This document shows positions 41,039-54,339 of a stretch of DNA of 64,000 nt, piece by piece. This stretch comes from Acestrorhynchus altus. Its lineage: Eukaryota; Chordata; Actinopteri; Characiformes; Acestrorhynchidae. Where the stretch lies: contig CM067507.1 in NCBI GenBank assembly GCA_034509495.1, positions 28,382,892 to 28,446,891 on the forward strand. Direction: 5' to 3'. Position numbers and translations under genes: made by a program. The notes under the pieces are model-generated. The model did no database searches. It was not told where the DNA came from and worked only from the letters and a program-made list of their open reading frames with translations. Position 1 is the first letter of the stretch. Each line of letters opens with the position of its first letter.

Positions 41039-41760
41039 CAGTGCATCTGGAAAGTATTGACAGCTCTTCACTTTTTGCACATTTTATGTTACGGCCTTAT
41101 TCCAAATTCATTCATTCCAAGCACACAATACCCCGTAATAAGTGTGAGAAAAGTTTGTTTGAAAATTCAGCAAATTTAATAAAAATAAAGACACATAATG
41201 TACATAAGTATTCACATCCTTCGCTATCACATTAGCTCAGATTCACCAAAATGAGCTCAAAATGAGCTCAGATGCATTTTTTTTCCACTGGTCATTCTAC
41301 AGATGTTTCTACAGTTTGATTGGACACCTGTGGTAAAATCACATTGATTGGACATGATTTGGAAAGTTATACAGCTGTTTATATAAGGTCCCATAGCAGA
41401 TCAGAACACAGACCAAGCCATGAAGACTATGGATAATTTTCTGCTGGGCTCCGAGACAGGATTGTATCAAGACACAGATCTGGGGAAGGTACAGAAACAT
41501 TTCTGCTCAATGGAAAGCCCCAATGAGCACAATGACCTCCATCATCCATAAATGAAAGAAGTTTGGAACCACCAGCATTCTTCTTGGAGTTGGCCATCCG
41601 GCCAAACTGAGTGATCAGGGTAGAAGAGAGGTGACCAAGAACCCAATGGTCACTCTAACAGACCTCCAACATTTCTCTGTATAGATGAGAACCTTCCAGA
41701 AAGACAATCCTTTCTGCAGCACTCCACCAGTCAGGCCAGTATGGTAGTGTGGTAAGCAAT
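41039..41760 (+). mobile_element. 5' half of a Tc1-like transposon (family A)
   Basis: Begins with the terminal sequence CAGTGCATCTGGAAAGTATTGACAG. It continues through 'GGACATGATTTGGAAAG', 'CAAGCCATGAAGACTA' and the transposase start region 'ACCAAGAACCCAATGGTCACTCT', as in the copy at 8050-9395. Cut off near 41757 before the catalytic region. Confidence 0.85.
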
Positions 41761-42029
41761 GTTGTGTTACCCAAGACATATTTGTGTGTGAAATCCTGTA
41801 ATATCTCTATCACATCAGTCCGTATGTTGAGTTCTTTATCTCTTAGTTTTCTGCATAAATTTGACTTCATCAGAAGTTTTAAAAGTATTATTACATATCT
41901 ATGAGTGGAAAGTGTGAGTACCATGAGCCATTAATGTGAGATGTGAAGATCGGTTATGAAGGTGGGTGAAGGCAGACTGATATGCTACAGTAAATCAGTT
42001 CATTGGTAAAGTGAACTTGGAGCTACCTG

Positions 42030-42350
42030 ATGTGTGACTAAAACAACAGTTTGCATACGGGGCTCAGAAGCAGATAAACAGGCACTGCCTGTAGAAAAGG
42101 TTTCATTTTTTTACACCATTTTCAGAATTGGACCTCTGCTGTATGGAAACGGTTGCCTTCTCCGATTATTACATTTCTTCTTCATTGAATTGATGGACAT
42201 TGGTGTGTCAGATGAGAAACTTCAAAGAACAAATATCATGCAACCACTGCCTAAAGAACACAAGCTAGTTGTTGTTGTCTGGGGAATGTTCTCGTGGCCT
42301 TCCCTGGGCCCACTAATTTATGCAGTCAGCATGGCTCCAGATACCTGTGT
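42030..42350 (+). mobile_element. Tc1-like transposase fragment
   Basis: An open frame at 42034-42357 contains 'VVVVWGMFSWPSLGPLI', which resembles the central DDE-domain 'VWGMFSWHTLGPLI' of a Tc1-like transposase family. Sequence on either side does not continue the family clearly. Confidence 0.55.
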
Positions 42351-42359
42351 GAGTTGATT

Positions 42360-43960
42360 GTGATATTAAGCATGTCTTTTAGGTGGTGGCTCAAAGTATG
42401 AATTCCACTTCTCAACTCCAGGGGTAGCCAAGGAGCAAGAAACACCAATTCTCCCATAATGCAGCTTGAAATAATTGTTTTTCCTCTTTCTCAAATATAT
42501 GAATGTGCATATGTTTACAGTTGTGTGTTTATAATGGTAGAACTCAGAATGGATGAGTAGGTTCAGATGTGAATGTTGATTGTGCACTCTGATTTAATGA
42601 AAAGTCAATTTCCTTATTTGTGAAAACATATGTGGCTAATGTATCTTGTTATTCTGTGTCTGGTTATGAGACCTGGCAGGTTTTGAAGTCATATAATACA
42701 GTTAAAGATGATCTAGCTCAGTCCAGTTGTGCAAGACAGACAGACCGACACTCAAGGCATGACTGGAAGAAGGCTGCTCTCTATTGTTTAATGTATTATT
42801 CAGCACAACTGCCCTTCCACAGGCTTTCAAACCAAAGAACCAGAGGGAAAAACTGGAGTTTAGAATTCTGTTTCTCACTCCAGCACCACCCACACTGTAG
42901 AGAAGCTTGTAGTTATGTACAGTATGTTGATCTTCTTTACTTAATAATATTGTCTTTACACCCCTTTACACCTCCTTATCTCCTTATCTGGGCAGTGAGT
43001 GTTTATTCCCCCAGTGAAACACTAATATTAGAATAAACACAAATAACAGAAAGTCGTGGTTTTCCAGCACTGTGTTCATTAAACATCTCCAAAGACTCTC
43101 TCATGGGAATCTTGAATTATTTATAATACATCCAACACTTACATGTTCTCATCTAACACCTGGTTTAGTAAATCAGGTACGCTGGTGATGGAATTGAACA
43201 CATCCCGGCACACATTTCAAATCTGGAACCAAGCTTTGCTCTTCAAACCCGTTCACAAGATCTCAACTAGTTTCTTCAGAATAAAAATATCTTCTTCCTC
43301 TTCTGTATTTTATAAAATACAGAAATTTGTAAATCATAGGAAATAATGGAATTATGTGACTATTAAGAAATGCTATGAAAGAGAGTTATGTATGGATAAT
43401 GTGAATGTACAATGTCTTGAATAGTACTGTAACTGACAGTAACCGATGACGCATGAGCTGAGAGTATTGGCAATGAAGAACCTCATAAACCACGTTTGCT
43501 GGTAATAAAGACCATAATGAAAGCTATTTATATGGTAATGTCTATAGATATTGCATTTCCTTTTGTTATTGGTGCTAAATTTGAAGAATGTTCTCATCCA
43601 TTTAGTGAAATTGTATCATTTTGAAAGAGACCCCTTGCAAATGAGCGTCTGGCAAAAGTACGTCATTAATATTAATGCCTGAATATTTGGCCCAGAAAAA
43701 CAGCAACCACTTACATCCTATGGAAGCTATTTGTTATAATAATGACTTTGTTATGCTTGAAAAAAAAAACAAAAAAAACAAGGCAGGAGAGCAGCATTGA
43801 GCTATGTAATATTCATAAAGCAGTCCAAGTATAAATGAAAAGACTCTTGTAATCTGGTAATAAGGACAGGGCATTACACCACATGATGAAGGCTATTTGT
43901 AATAAACTTGATCACTTATTTCTATTTCCTCAACTGTATCATGTATCGTAAAAGATTTGT
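42360..43960. other. Gene-free intergenic DNA
   Basis: AT-rich sequence with short unsupported frames only. No clear repeats except A-rich runs near 43760. Confidence 0.5.
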
Positions 43961-43967
43961 TGTACAC

Positions 43968-44395
43968 TATATGTCTCTATGTTTGTGGACACCCAGTAGC
44001 TTTCAGAAGCTTTAAGCTGCACCCATTGCTGACACAGATGTGCAAATGCACACCGATTTTTTAGTCTTTGTAGATAAACATGAGACGATTGCCTAATCGA
44101 GACCATGCCTAATGTCATTTATGAGATAGAGGGGAAAACAGCCCACCAGCAAAGAGCTGTGGAGGAGAGGAACAGTGTTCTCTGGAATCAGGAGTTGGGG
44201 ATGAAGTGGGGTGGGTGGTGATCATTCAACATCCAGGCCTAACTAATACTCTTGTCACTAAATGCAATCAAATCCTCACAGCAATACTCCAAAATCTAGC
44301 AGAAAGCCAGGGAAGAGACAGTTAATCCAATAAAAGCAGAAGAAACTCTTTTACACTTACGTCCCAACATACGTGAATATACACTCTGTGTCCTT
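43968..44395. mobile_element. Nonautonomous DNA element (family B)
   Basis: Starts TACACTATATGTCTCTATGTTTGTGGACACC and aligns with 29350-29815 over its length. No coding capacity. Confidence 0.65.
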
Positions 44396-44877
44396 ATAGA
44401 CCTGATCATCATTTGAAATCAGGGGTGTATATAGACTTCTAGCTGTATGTCTGTATACAGTACATATGGGCAGAACAGTCTGCCTGAAGCAACAGAATTT
44501 CCTTTTGATTGAAGACTCAAACCAGGAAACCAGCCAAAACCAGTCACAATTAAAAGCTCTATTAAAAGCACAGAACGTTTATGGAAGGCCCAGACTATCT
44601 CCCAGTGCTTTTCCCTCTCTGACTGACTGACTGAATGATTAACAAATGACAGCTCACTCTGATTAATAAAAGACAACTGGGCCCCTGACTGACTGGCATG
44701 ATCCAGCAGCATGTGAGTTCAAAGATTTAGCTGCTGATATAAGGTGGCATCTCGGTTTCTCAGTGTTATACCTGTCTAGCACTTTGCTGACCCAGTTCAC
44801 TGTTGGATGAGATTGAGCTGTCAGGTTTATGCATGAATTTAATTTTTTGGAAAGCAGCACATGCATGCATTCACACA

Positions 44878-44899
44878 TTCACACACAAACACACACACA

Positions 44900-44966
<67 letters not shown>
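44878..44966. repeat. (CA)n microsatellite
   Basis: Nearly 45 CA units with a few AA interruptions at the 5' side. Confidence 0.95.
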
Positions 44967-44970
<4 letters not shown>

Positions 44971-45739
44971 ACACACCTGAGAGACTATACAGACTTAAAT
45001 GCCCCTCAAATGCTCTTTACATGTGAGAAAAGAAAAGTAGAAAAAGCTCCAGTGCAGAAATCAATTAAAGTTTCATCTGACAAAAAAAAATAGAAGCACC
45101 ATCTTTTTGGCCAGCTGTCTGTCTCACACAATAAAAGAGATCTCAGGGCTTTTGAAGTAACCCTGAAAAAATGATTCTGAAAGTTATCAAGTTGTGTGTA
45201 CAGTATTACGGAATTCTATCATCCTGTATACAGAACTGAATGAGAACAACTGAGTAAAAAATGTAATTTCCTCTTACATTCAAAGAAGAAACGCTTCTTG
45301 TGTAAACAAGGCTTCTGGGACTGAATATGAAACCACAATATCAAAAGAATTATTCAGTCTATCTTCAGTTTTTGGTTACTTTAAGATTCAGCATCAAAGA
45401 CCAACTTGTTTAAGTGACTCTAAAGCTGTTTGAGCTTAAACAGGGAATATTTACTGCACACCAGCTCAGAAGTCTCTCAAGTACTAGACACAAATCTCAT
45501 TATGCTTTATAATGAAATAACTTGGTGAAGTTTCAAAAGAGTGGCATCATTAGATTGTTATTTAAAAGCTCCATGTAACAAAAAAAATCACAGCTTTCTG
45601 ACTTTTTAATTAAGCTCATTAATTAAGAAATCAATCTGCAAAAACAGCCAATTTTTAATGTTTACTGGTGATATAAAAACAATGAATTTCAGTACATCCT
45701 CCTACTGTATTTAGCCCATTGGTTTAGTCTGCCAAGCTT

Positions 45740-46310
45740 CATTCAAAATTTTGGGCACCCAGTCAAAACTTCTGTTACTGTGAACAGTTAAGTGAGTAAA
45801 AGTTGGTCTGCTTCCAGAAAATTGACAAATAAAAACAAGATATTTCAATAATTGATATTGCTCCTGGACTCCCCCTACAGTTGGGAAGTGTAATTCATGC
45901 TAAAAGGTGCAAAAACATTTGAGGCAGTAGAGTAGTATTACTGCAGTTTGCACATATGACTTACATCAAGTTATGCAGCATTAGAAAGTTCTCACAGTTA
46001 GCAACATAATGAACCCAGAGTACCAATGATAGAGATTTATTTCTCCTTTTCACTTATCTGTGGCGCATCACATTGATTTTAAAGATGATTTTAAAGTAAC
46101 ATTTTCACTCATTCTTTCTTGCAAAAGGCTTTCAGTTCTGTGACATACTTGAGCCATGCCGTATGCACTGCTCCACAGTCCACAGATTCTGATGTTTGCT
46201 TACATGCATTTTTAATTGAATCCATTCTTCCCCCCCTACCAGTGAAATATTTCATGTACCAATGGCTGCAACACAGGCCTAAAGCATGTCATATTCAGAA
46301 ATGGCATTTT
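45740..46310 (-). mobile_element. Tc1-like fossil (antisense, family C)
   Basis: 'TTTTGGGCACCCAGTCAAAACTTCTGTT' at 45751 resembles the terminus at 31660. The block at 46195-46300 ('GAATCCATTCTTCCCCCC', 'CTGCAACACAGGCCTAAAGCATG') is antisense Tc1 text. Middle part eroded. Confidence 0.5.
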
Positions 46311-46319
46311 AATCACATA

Positions 46320-48560
46320 CATACAAATTCTTCTTGAGACCAGGCTGCATTTAACAGCATTGCTGTACAAATGAATTTCTATATTAATATTTGATAGGGT
46401 GCTGAAACTTCATATGCTGAAAACTCAAATGCTCAAATGCACCAATAAACACACTGTACATGCCTACACTTACACATATATAAATAGAAATATATAGCTG
46501 TATTTCACACCAGCAGAGATGTACCTGACATGTTATCCTTCTGATCCACTGTTATTCGTGCTGCTCTCACAGTTTTATCCTGATGTTCGCAATCCACAGT
46601 AGACTGGCTGAACTCAATAAAAGCAAACTGACTCCTCTTGGAAAGGACTGTCATAATCTTCATCCCCTAGATCTTTATTCAACGTGGCATTCAAATAACA
46701 CACAGCCACAGGTTCAAATAACCAATAACATTATTTTATAGGTATGACAGTTATGTAACAAGCATACAAATGATTCACAATGTTTTGATTACAAATGGAA
46801 CTGTAGATGTGCTTGAACTGTGGAGCTTTGCTGACCCACTGAAAATAACTGGTATAGTGACATATGGTTAATGCAAACAGTAGAGGATATTTAAGACTGA
46901 CATTTAATCAGATACTGATTAAACAAGCAATTCTATTGGCTTTATGAATTGGCGATGGTATAGCTGAAAGGGCTGAATAAATGATTAGATCAATAATTTA
47001 TCCATGATACACTGTGTCTTTCAATTTATGTACGTTTAGCAAGTATAGCACTAACTGTATTGCTTTAATAACCTCTGTTTTGTATTTGGAAACAATGCAC
47101 TCACACTACATATTTCAATATACGTTGCTTTCACATGTACTCCCAATTATTCATTCCGGTTCAGAAAACCTACCACACCTTCCTCTTTCTATTATCAAGA
47201 GCTCCAGATTAGGTGTTACAGTATGACTGCAAAGACACAGCCTGTAGGTCAGTCTGCAATGAGATGAAGAGCTGGACTCTTCTGATGGGAGTTGTGTCCT
47301 GCAGGACTAGTTTACTTCTGCAGGGCCTCCTCAGCCTGACAGCTGGCTCCTCCCCTCCTGCCTGCCAGAGCAGGCCTGGATTCCTTCAGTCAAAAGCCTT
47401 TGATTGTGAGTTGAGGCTCCTCTCTCTCCTCTGAATGGCTGTCAGAAGCATCAGTGTGACGGACAGGCGGGTATTTCACCCCAGATAGTAACAAGTGAGG
47501 CGTTAACTCTACATGTGTGAGACCTCTGTCATTCAAATGGTAACCTCACTCAGACAGAGCTATTCACTGGACGAAACAAGACGGCCAAACAAAGGTGTAT
47601 TGAGACATGCCTATCTAGTGCAGGCATCTCCATTACATCAACATGACTGGAAGTTCTTCTTTTTCCAAATATCATTACAATATTATCTGTCTGGCATGGC
47701 TGATTTATGACACAAAGCAATCAAGATTGAGAGATTACAGGAAAGCCCTTTTGATTAGGAAGTATCTGATATCTGAGTATCAAACAAATACTTTGCTTGT
47801 TAGACACTGTGAGTGCTTTTCGGCACACGTTTCTGCTAAATTGAAACAGTCTTTTGACCTAATGCTATCAAAAGTGAAATATTCCATTACAATATGCAAT
47901 AATCTGTACGTTCTAAATGCTCTCCCATTAAATTAGCTAGCCTAGCAAAAGACTAATGGAGACATTTAGCGTAACAGGAGCCACAAGGAGTAGTGAATGG
48001 AGGGGAAGCTGAGGAGTCAGCCAGTCTCCATACTCCTGTGGGAGCAGAGCAGAGCAGGCATAATGGCTGGGCTGGTGATAGGTCAGGGCTCCAGAGTGTG
48101 GATGTAGTTTTTTTCTCAGAGGGGGGGATACACTTTCCACTGTTCATGAATATTTTAACAATAGGTAAAATGTAAAACACTGCCTTAATGTATTGAATTT
48201 TCAGCCTTAGGAATGCATTAACAACATCAAATGTTTTGCTACGCTCTTCTAAAGAAACAGCAGCTTGTGTTTTAGGACAGCTACAGGGTGCTTAAGTAAT
48301 TCAGTTCGTTCTTCTTAGGGTCAGGTTTGGGGAGAAATCATACCATATTGGGAAAACAAGCCAACCCCAAGATCAGTGAGAAAAGTAAATCAAAACATTC
48401 CAACCACATTTTCCTAAAGCTTTTTAGGATTAAAACAGTCAACACCTGCAATTTCAACAAGAATCAGGAACCGAATCAGGATAAATCCCATCCCTTCTTG
48501 CTGGCTGTAGTATTGGTTGGCTTTGCGTGAGCAGAGAAACAGTCCACATTCCAGGGGCTT
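46320..48560. other. Intergenic DNA, with a GC-richer block at 47200-47510
   Basis: No supported gene. The block at about 47200-47510 is compositionally complex and repeat-free, unlike its flanks, and could be a conserved noncoding element. Confidence 0.35.
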
Positions 48561-48648
48561 TTGTAAATTAGATCCTAATTGTATGAAAAATAAGCTCCTT
48601 GTAGAGTGTGATGAGTGACCCATTCACTAGCTTTATTCTTGTTCTCAC

Positions 48649-48754
48649 CACAGTAATCCTTCCAGAACCAGCAGTGTGGAGGCTCCAGCCACAGTCCCAT
48701 GGTTGGAGAGCCCAGTGCTGAGTTTGATTTCCGAGCGGCCGCTGCAGCTGCCAT
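48649..48754 (-). other. Exon-like block of unknown identity
   Basis: On the minus strand a strong-context ATG (CGCAGCATGGCA) opens 35 codons starting MAAAAAARKSNSALGSPTMG and ends at a donor GTG|GTGAGA. It contains a NotI-type GCGGCCGC. No family is recognised and no following exon was found, so this may be chance. Confidence 0.2.
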
Positions 48755-49754
48755 GCTGCGGTCATCACATGGCCTGTCCACTGATGTGTTTTGGGTAACG
48801 TGAGGTGGCTTTTAGTTCCCAGCAGAGCCATTAGCTCTCCCTGTGTGACTGAACATTCGGTAAAGTGGATTAATCTGGGTCTAGACTACAAAGCCAATGG
48901 AACAAACACTGAGCACTATGCCACTAAAGAGAGAAAATGATGCTAATATGATCAGTGAAAAGTGCTGGATTAGACAAATGCATGCCAGCTGCCATGACCT
49001 CAGAGAAGAAGCTTTGTCCAGCTTTATACTGTGTTGTTAAGCTTTCAGAGGAGAAATACAGCATTTGCTGTATATCAGTCAGAGCTCCAAGTACTCCTGG
49101 TACACATTTTGAATTCAGTATGACCACTCAACTGCTACACATAAATGAGCACCTTTATAGACAGACTTTACAGACTTTACTTTGTGTAAACTTGCTTTGA
49201 CTCTGACAGGCTTATATGTGACTGGTTGTTATTGACTGAAATAAATTAATAGGTGACATATGGCCTCAAGCTTATTTTTTAATATATATTTTAAGAGGCT
49301 GTTATAGGAGCAGCTTCTATGACTCGAAGAAAGAGCAACAACTTAATGTGTGAGGGGCACAGTCTAGAGATAAAGCTGTCTTCCTCACATTACTACCCTG
49401 ACAAGGCCATTCATTCATTTACACACCCACACAATGCCCATATTTCACCTCCTGCAGATACACATCTTCCTTCCTAATGAATGATAGCTTCCTTAACTGC
49501 CCTGCCTTTTGTTCCAAATGGACATTACATTTGATTTAGTTTAACACCTGTTGCTCAGGATCTCAATTTCAAGCTTTAGCATTACATTTAAGGTATTTAA
49601 TCTGCACTGCAGCAGATTCTCTGTTTTTACCTCTACTCCAGTCATTATTTAAACCCTATCAACAGACTCACATCATTCAGATCATTATGTTCCACTGATG
49701 GAAAAATATAAAAATGCTGTTTTCTTATTTCTATAATGTGTTTTTCTTCTCTTC

Positions 49755-49758
<4 letters not shown>

Positions 49759-49848
<90 letters not shown>
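49759..49848. repeat. (AT)n microsatellite
   Basis: About 45 uninterrupted AT units. Such tracts often form cruciforms and are prone to length change. Confidence 0.97.
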
Positions 49849-49851
<3 letters not shown>

Positions 49852-50084
49852 GTGCAGTGAGGGCTGCTGGACAAAGGGTCCCAATCAGTGTCATGTGCAA
49901 TGAAACAATAAAAGAAATCACATGTTGTCCATTGCAATTAATGCAGGTTCTGAAAATGTTGGTATGAACATTTAATGACCTGGTTTTGCTTAAAAGCAAC
50001 ACTAAATGTTGTAAACCATGAAACATTTTGTGTTGTTAAAAAATATGTAAATATGTAATTATTTCCTGCATGTGTGCAAAATCA

Positions 50085-50325
50085 CTACTCAAAATAGTTC
50101 TGAAGGCAGCTCTACCTCTGAGGCAGAACAAATGCAACAAACTGCGTTGCACACCTTTCATGTAATGCATCCACATATAAAGGACTGAGGAGCAGATGCA
50201 CATAACCAAAGCTCCCCTCCTGGTTATTCTAATTGGATATTGTCTGAACCAACTGTGAATGTTCTGCCTTAGAGCTACAGCTGCCTCCAGAACTGTTTTG
50301 AATCGTGATTTTGTACACAGGTTTC
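50085..50325. mobile_element. Palindromic nonautonomous element (family E), short copy
   Basis: Left end 'CACTACTCAAAATAGTTCTGAAGGCAGCTC' and right end 'AGCTGCCTCCAGAACTGTTTTGAATCGTG' are inverted counterparts. Interior matches 35460-35560 ('TTGCACACCTTTCATGTA'). Confidence 0.75.
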
Positions 50326-50329
50326 ATTC

Positions 50330-51510
50330 ATTAGGAATGACAAAATCACTAGATTATTTGATTCCTATTTATGTTCACTTCTGGCATTTCTTTTGTAAAT
50401 TTTTGCATCGTATGCATCGTGGTGCTGAAATGTTGGCAAATTTAATTAGCTCTAAAATGCTTCGTATTGTGTCAGCATATGAACATTTCATGTCCTACAC
50501 TATTAAAATAGGCTCTGTAACCCAAGAACAATATTTGTTTATTATTAAAATGAACAAAATCCTTCTACTACTATTACCCTTTTGGTTGTGGCATCAAATG
50601 CTTGCTCCCTCTATTGTCCACTCAGTGAAAAACAAAAAGTAAGCAAAATATACAATGTAATTTAAATATACGCCATAAGAATGACATTACCAAGAGAGCA
50701 ACTTTGCTCACTGTCTTTAAAACTCAATCCAGTGTAACCATATGACATCATCCCATCTGCGATCAGTTAGTAGTATGAGTAATTTTATCATAAACAAATA
50801 ACTTCTTTTTGGTTTATATGTGATATTTGAATAGTACTGTCTATGTAAGAGCTGAAGATCTGAAGACCAATCTTAAGGAGTAATATAAAACCTTCTGTCT
50901 TCCAGTGTGCAAGTGACTCCAACATGTGGATTCCAGAGCTTCTATTTCTCTTGTGGGCTTCAAATTTCTCTCAGATTCCTGACTGACCCCAGAGTCATCA
51001 CGCTAGGAACACACACCTAATCCCAGCTAAACACACCCTGACCTTTTCTGTGATTACAACCAAGCCTAACTAACACTTCGTGCTACTCAAACAATCTGTT
51101 AAACTGTTTACTGTGGTACACATTTCAAAACAGCGCAACACAACTACACCCACATCAGTGTGTGCTCAGATTCATGTGTTTATGTGTTTGCGGAAGTATG
51201 TATATTTTGGTGCACTGAAATAATTATTTCTTGGCTTGTGAAATCCTGTTGTGTCTATTTCATTCTTTGGTGAAGAATATTAGTGTATCTGTAGACATGT
51301 TTTTAACTTATTTGTTATTTATTTAAACATGTGACAACAAATTGACAAAGTTTCACATTGTAAAATTGGTAAAATTGTTAAACAGGTTACACACATTTAG
51401 AAATAAAATGAATACTCTTGAATTGAATTAAATTCATTGAATTAATTTAATTAATTAATCTCAGTTAATATCACCCACTGGTTTTAAGTCAATTCCAGTG
51501 TAAAATAGAT
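50330..51510. other. Gene-free intergenic DNA
   Basis: AT-rich, with no repeat or gene that I can name. Confidence 0.45.
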
Positions 51511-51514
51511 GTAC

Positions 51515-51880
51515 TAGTGCATCTCGGAAAATTAGAATATTGTGAAAAAGTTCATATTAGAGTTCATATATTCATATTCAAAGTCAGAGTCAGATTTTAT
51601 ATTTATATTACATGTAAAGTGACATATTTCATACTTTTTTTTTGTTTTGTTTTTTACTGTTAATCAGATTGGGTTATTGCCCATGAAATTCAGATATTCA
51701 GAGTCTCATCTTATTACAGTATTTAAATTCAGGTTTGACCAATTACAAATCTGTTTCAAAATTAAAACAAAATCATGAAATCTTGAAATATATCACTTTA
51801 AATGTAATTAATATAAAATATATAACAGTTAACATTTTTTTATTAAATTGTGAAAAAAAAAAAACTTTTCATAATATTGT
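51515..51880. mobile_element. GTGCATCTC...TTAGAATATTG-type DNA element end
   Basis: Terminus 'GTGCATCTCGGAAAATTAGAATATTGTGAAAAAG' and interior resemble 26420-26690. Only a terminal, noncoding part. Confidence 0.55.
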
Positions 51881-51904
51881 AATTTTCTGGAATGTATTAT
51901 TATA

Positions 51905-51906
<2 letters not shown>

Positions 51907-51971
<65 letters not shown>
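51907..51971. repeat. (GT)n microsatellite
   Basis: About 32 GT units. Confidence 0.95.
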
Positions 51972-51973
<2 letters not shown>

Positions 51974-53810
51974 ATGCATTACTGTCAGTGTGTGCAGTAT
52001 GTTGGAGTGTGTTCGTACATGTAGAAAAACACAGGCCTGTTTCCGTCTGCCACTTCATTTTCTGCTTGCAGAAAGCCCATTTCCTGAGCATCAGCCCAAA
52101 CAAGACGTCTCCCACAGGGACGCAGAACAGGATCAATTGCACTTGTTATATCCAAAGTTTTCCTCTGGAGCTAAACTCCCCTCACTGCCCCAACTTCAGT
52201 CACTCTGAACCAAATTCTCAGCTGCAAGCAATTACTGTGAGGACTCACTGACTAATGCTTTCCAGATTGCTGCACAATGGTATCCAAATTAAGAGAGACA
52301 GTTTGGAGTATGGACAATGTAAATCCATTTCTGGATTTGTCAGTTCCAGAGAGAGGACCGAAGTCTGTGGCTTTGAGGACTCAATGGAATCAAAACCTTA
52401 ACGAATAGGGACAAATACTGGGACAAATACGGTTCATGGTCAGCAATGCATTTCATTAAAAACAAATAGTTGTGAGCATGTTTTGAGCTTCATAAGGGTG
52501 TGTGCCTTTGAGCATCTCCCTGTAGATTTAAAATGGAAAATTATGTCCTCATCTTAATTTTAAGAAGATTCTTCTATTTCAGCATATTCATTCTTTTAAA
52601 AATAAAGTAACAAAATAACAACTTTATTTTACTCTCTTGCTCTTGATATAATAATGGTGAATTTAATGTTGAAACTGTGTGATTTAGTTAAAATTAAATA
52701 TTCTAATAATCTGAGATGCTGGATTTTGTTTTTCATTAATAAGCTGTGAAAATCTTAAAAAGCCACTTTACATGTAATGAATATTAAATATTCATTACGT
52801 TATATTCTATTTTTGTAGATACACTAGAACATTATTGGACAAAAAAGTAACACAGCCATGAAATGCTGAGATTCCTTATTGTATAACATCCAATTCTTTC
52901 ATTCAGAAACTTTTGATGTGTGTTAAATTGGAGTTTTTAATGAATGCTTTCAGAGGCATTTATAGGAACCATTCAGTTAGATAATCAGGTTTTGATTCTG
53001 TTCAAACTAAACAAAAATCTGATGTAGTGAAAAGAAAAATTGATAGTAGCTTTTTTATCAATGCTTCATCATAAAAATAAATCAGTATATAATTCTTTTA
53101 TTTTATTTAAACACTTTTTTGGACTTCAGAATTGTGGAGGTCTTCCAAATTATTGTTGTTGAGAATGATCTTCCTGGGCCTGAAGACAGACTTGGTTGAG
53201 AAATGTTCAGAAATGTTCAGTTTTGAAAAGTTGTGAAATTTTCCACAGGAATAAAAGAGAACAAAAAATGTATTTATTTACATACTCTGGAGAGAGCGCA
53301 AAGGACACAAGACACAACACTGACAATGCAGCGACTGGAGTTATGCCATAGTGCTAGAAGCAATCAAGGCAAAAGAACAGTTTGAGTGAAAAAACATCAG
53401 CGGGTGAATGGCAGGCAGCTGAGGCCTGTCTAACTCAATTAGTGAGCTGTCAGAGGAGAGGGGACGGGTGCTTTGCTTTTAAAAACAGAGGGGCCTGCTT
53501 TCATGGTTCTAAAAGGCCTGGTTGTGTTGTTGTAGTGAAGTCTATGAGTGTGGTTTGCTTTACAGAAAGAGATTTAACTGAGAGTTTGTTTCGTCTGTAT
53601 AGAAGAATTTTATCTGAAAAATGGTAAAGGTTTGCTAAAGGCCAGCTTGTGTGTGCAAAGTAAAGTAATTCAGATAAGAAATATAAAAAAGAGAAAGAAA
53701 TCAGATTTTTTTAGTGTAGGTAAGTGTGACACATTAGTGTTTACTGGAGATAAAATTGTCCAGTGTGGTTTTGAGAAAATAAAACACAGGTCCTGAAAAC
53801 ATTAAAAGAG
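51972..53810. other. Gene-free intergenic DNA
   Basis: Includes a slightly GC-richer part at 52020-52250 with overlapping unsupported frames, and AT-rich sequence beyond. No nameable feature. Confidence 0.45.
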
Positions 53811-53816
53811 TAATAC

Positions 53817-54325
53817 AGTGCTTCCAGAAAGCATTCACAGTGCTTCACGTTTTGTAGGTTTTGTTATGTTACAGCCTTATTCCAGAATGAATTCAACTGA
53901 TTTTTCAATCTCCCACAATGACAAAATGAGAAAAGTTTGTTTGAAATATTTCCAAATTTATGAAAAGAATAAAACACAAAAATATTACACGTACTTAAGT
54001 GTTCACAGCCTTTGCTCAACACTTTGCTGAAGCACCTTTGGAAGCAATTACAGCCTCAAGTATGATGCTACAAGCTCGGCACACCTGTTTTCGGGAAGTT
54101 TCTCCAGTTTGTCTTTGCAGAACCTCTCAAGTTCCATCAGATTGGATGGGGAGCGTCAATGCACAGCCATTTTTAGATATCTCCAGAGATGGTCAATTGG
54201 GTGGAAGTCTGGTTCTGCCTGGGCATTTACAGAGATGTCCTGAAGCCATTCCTTTGTTATCATGACTGTGTGCTTAGGGTTGTTGTCCTGTTGGAAGATA
54301 AACCTTCATCCCAGTCTGATGTTGG
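53817..54325 (-). mobile_element. 3' part of a Tc1-like transposon (family A)
   Basis: Begins at the terminus-like CAGTGCTTCCAGAAAGCATTCACAG. It reads backwards through the transposase C-terminus ('CCATCAGATTGGATGGGGAGC', 'TGTGTGCTTAGGGTTGTTGTCCTG', the latter being the catalytic DNDPKH region), then stops. Complements the 5' half at 41039 but is a separate, truncated copy. Confidence 0.85.
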
Positions 54326-54339
54326 GATTTCTCAATATA

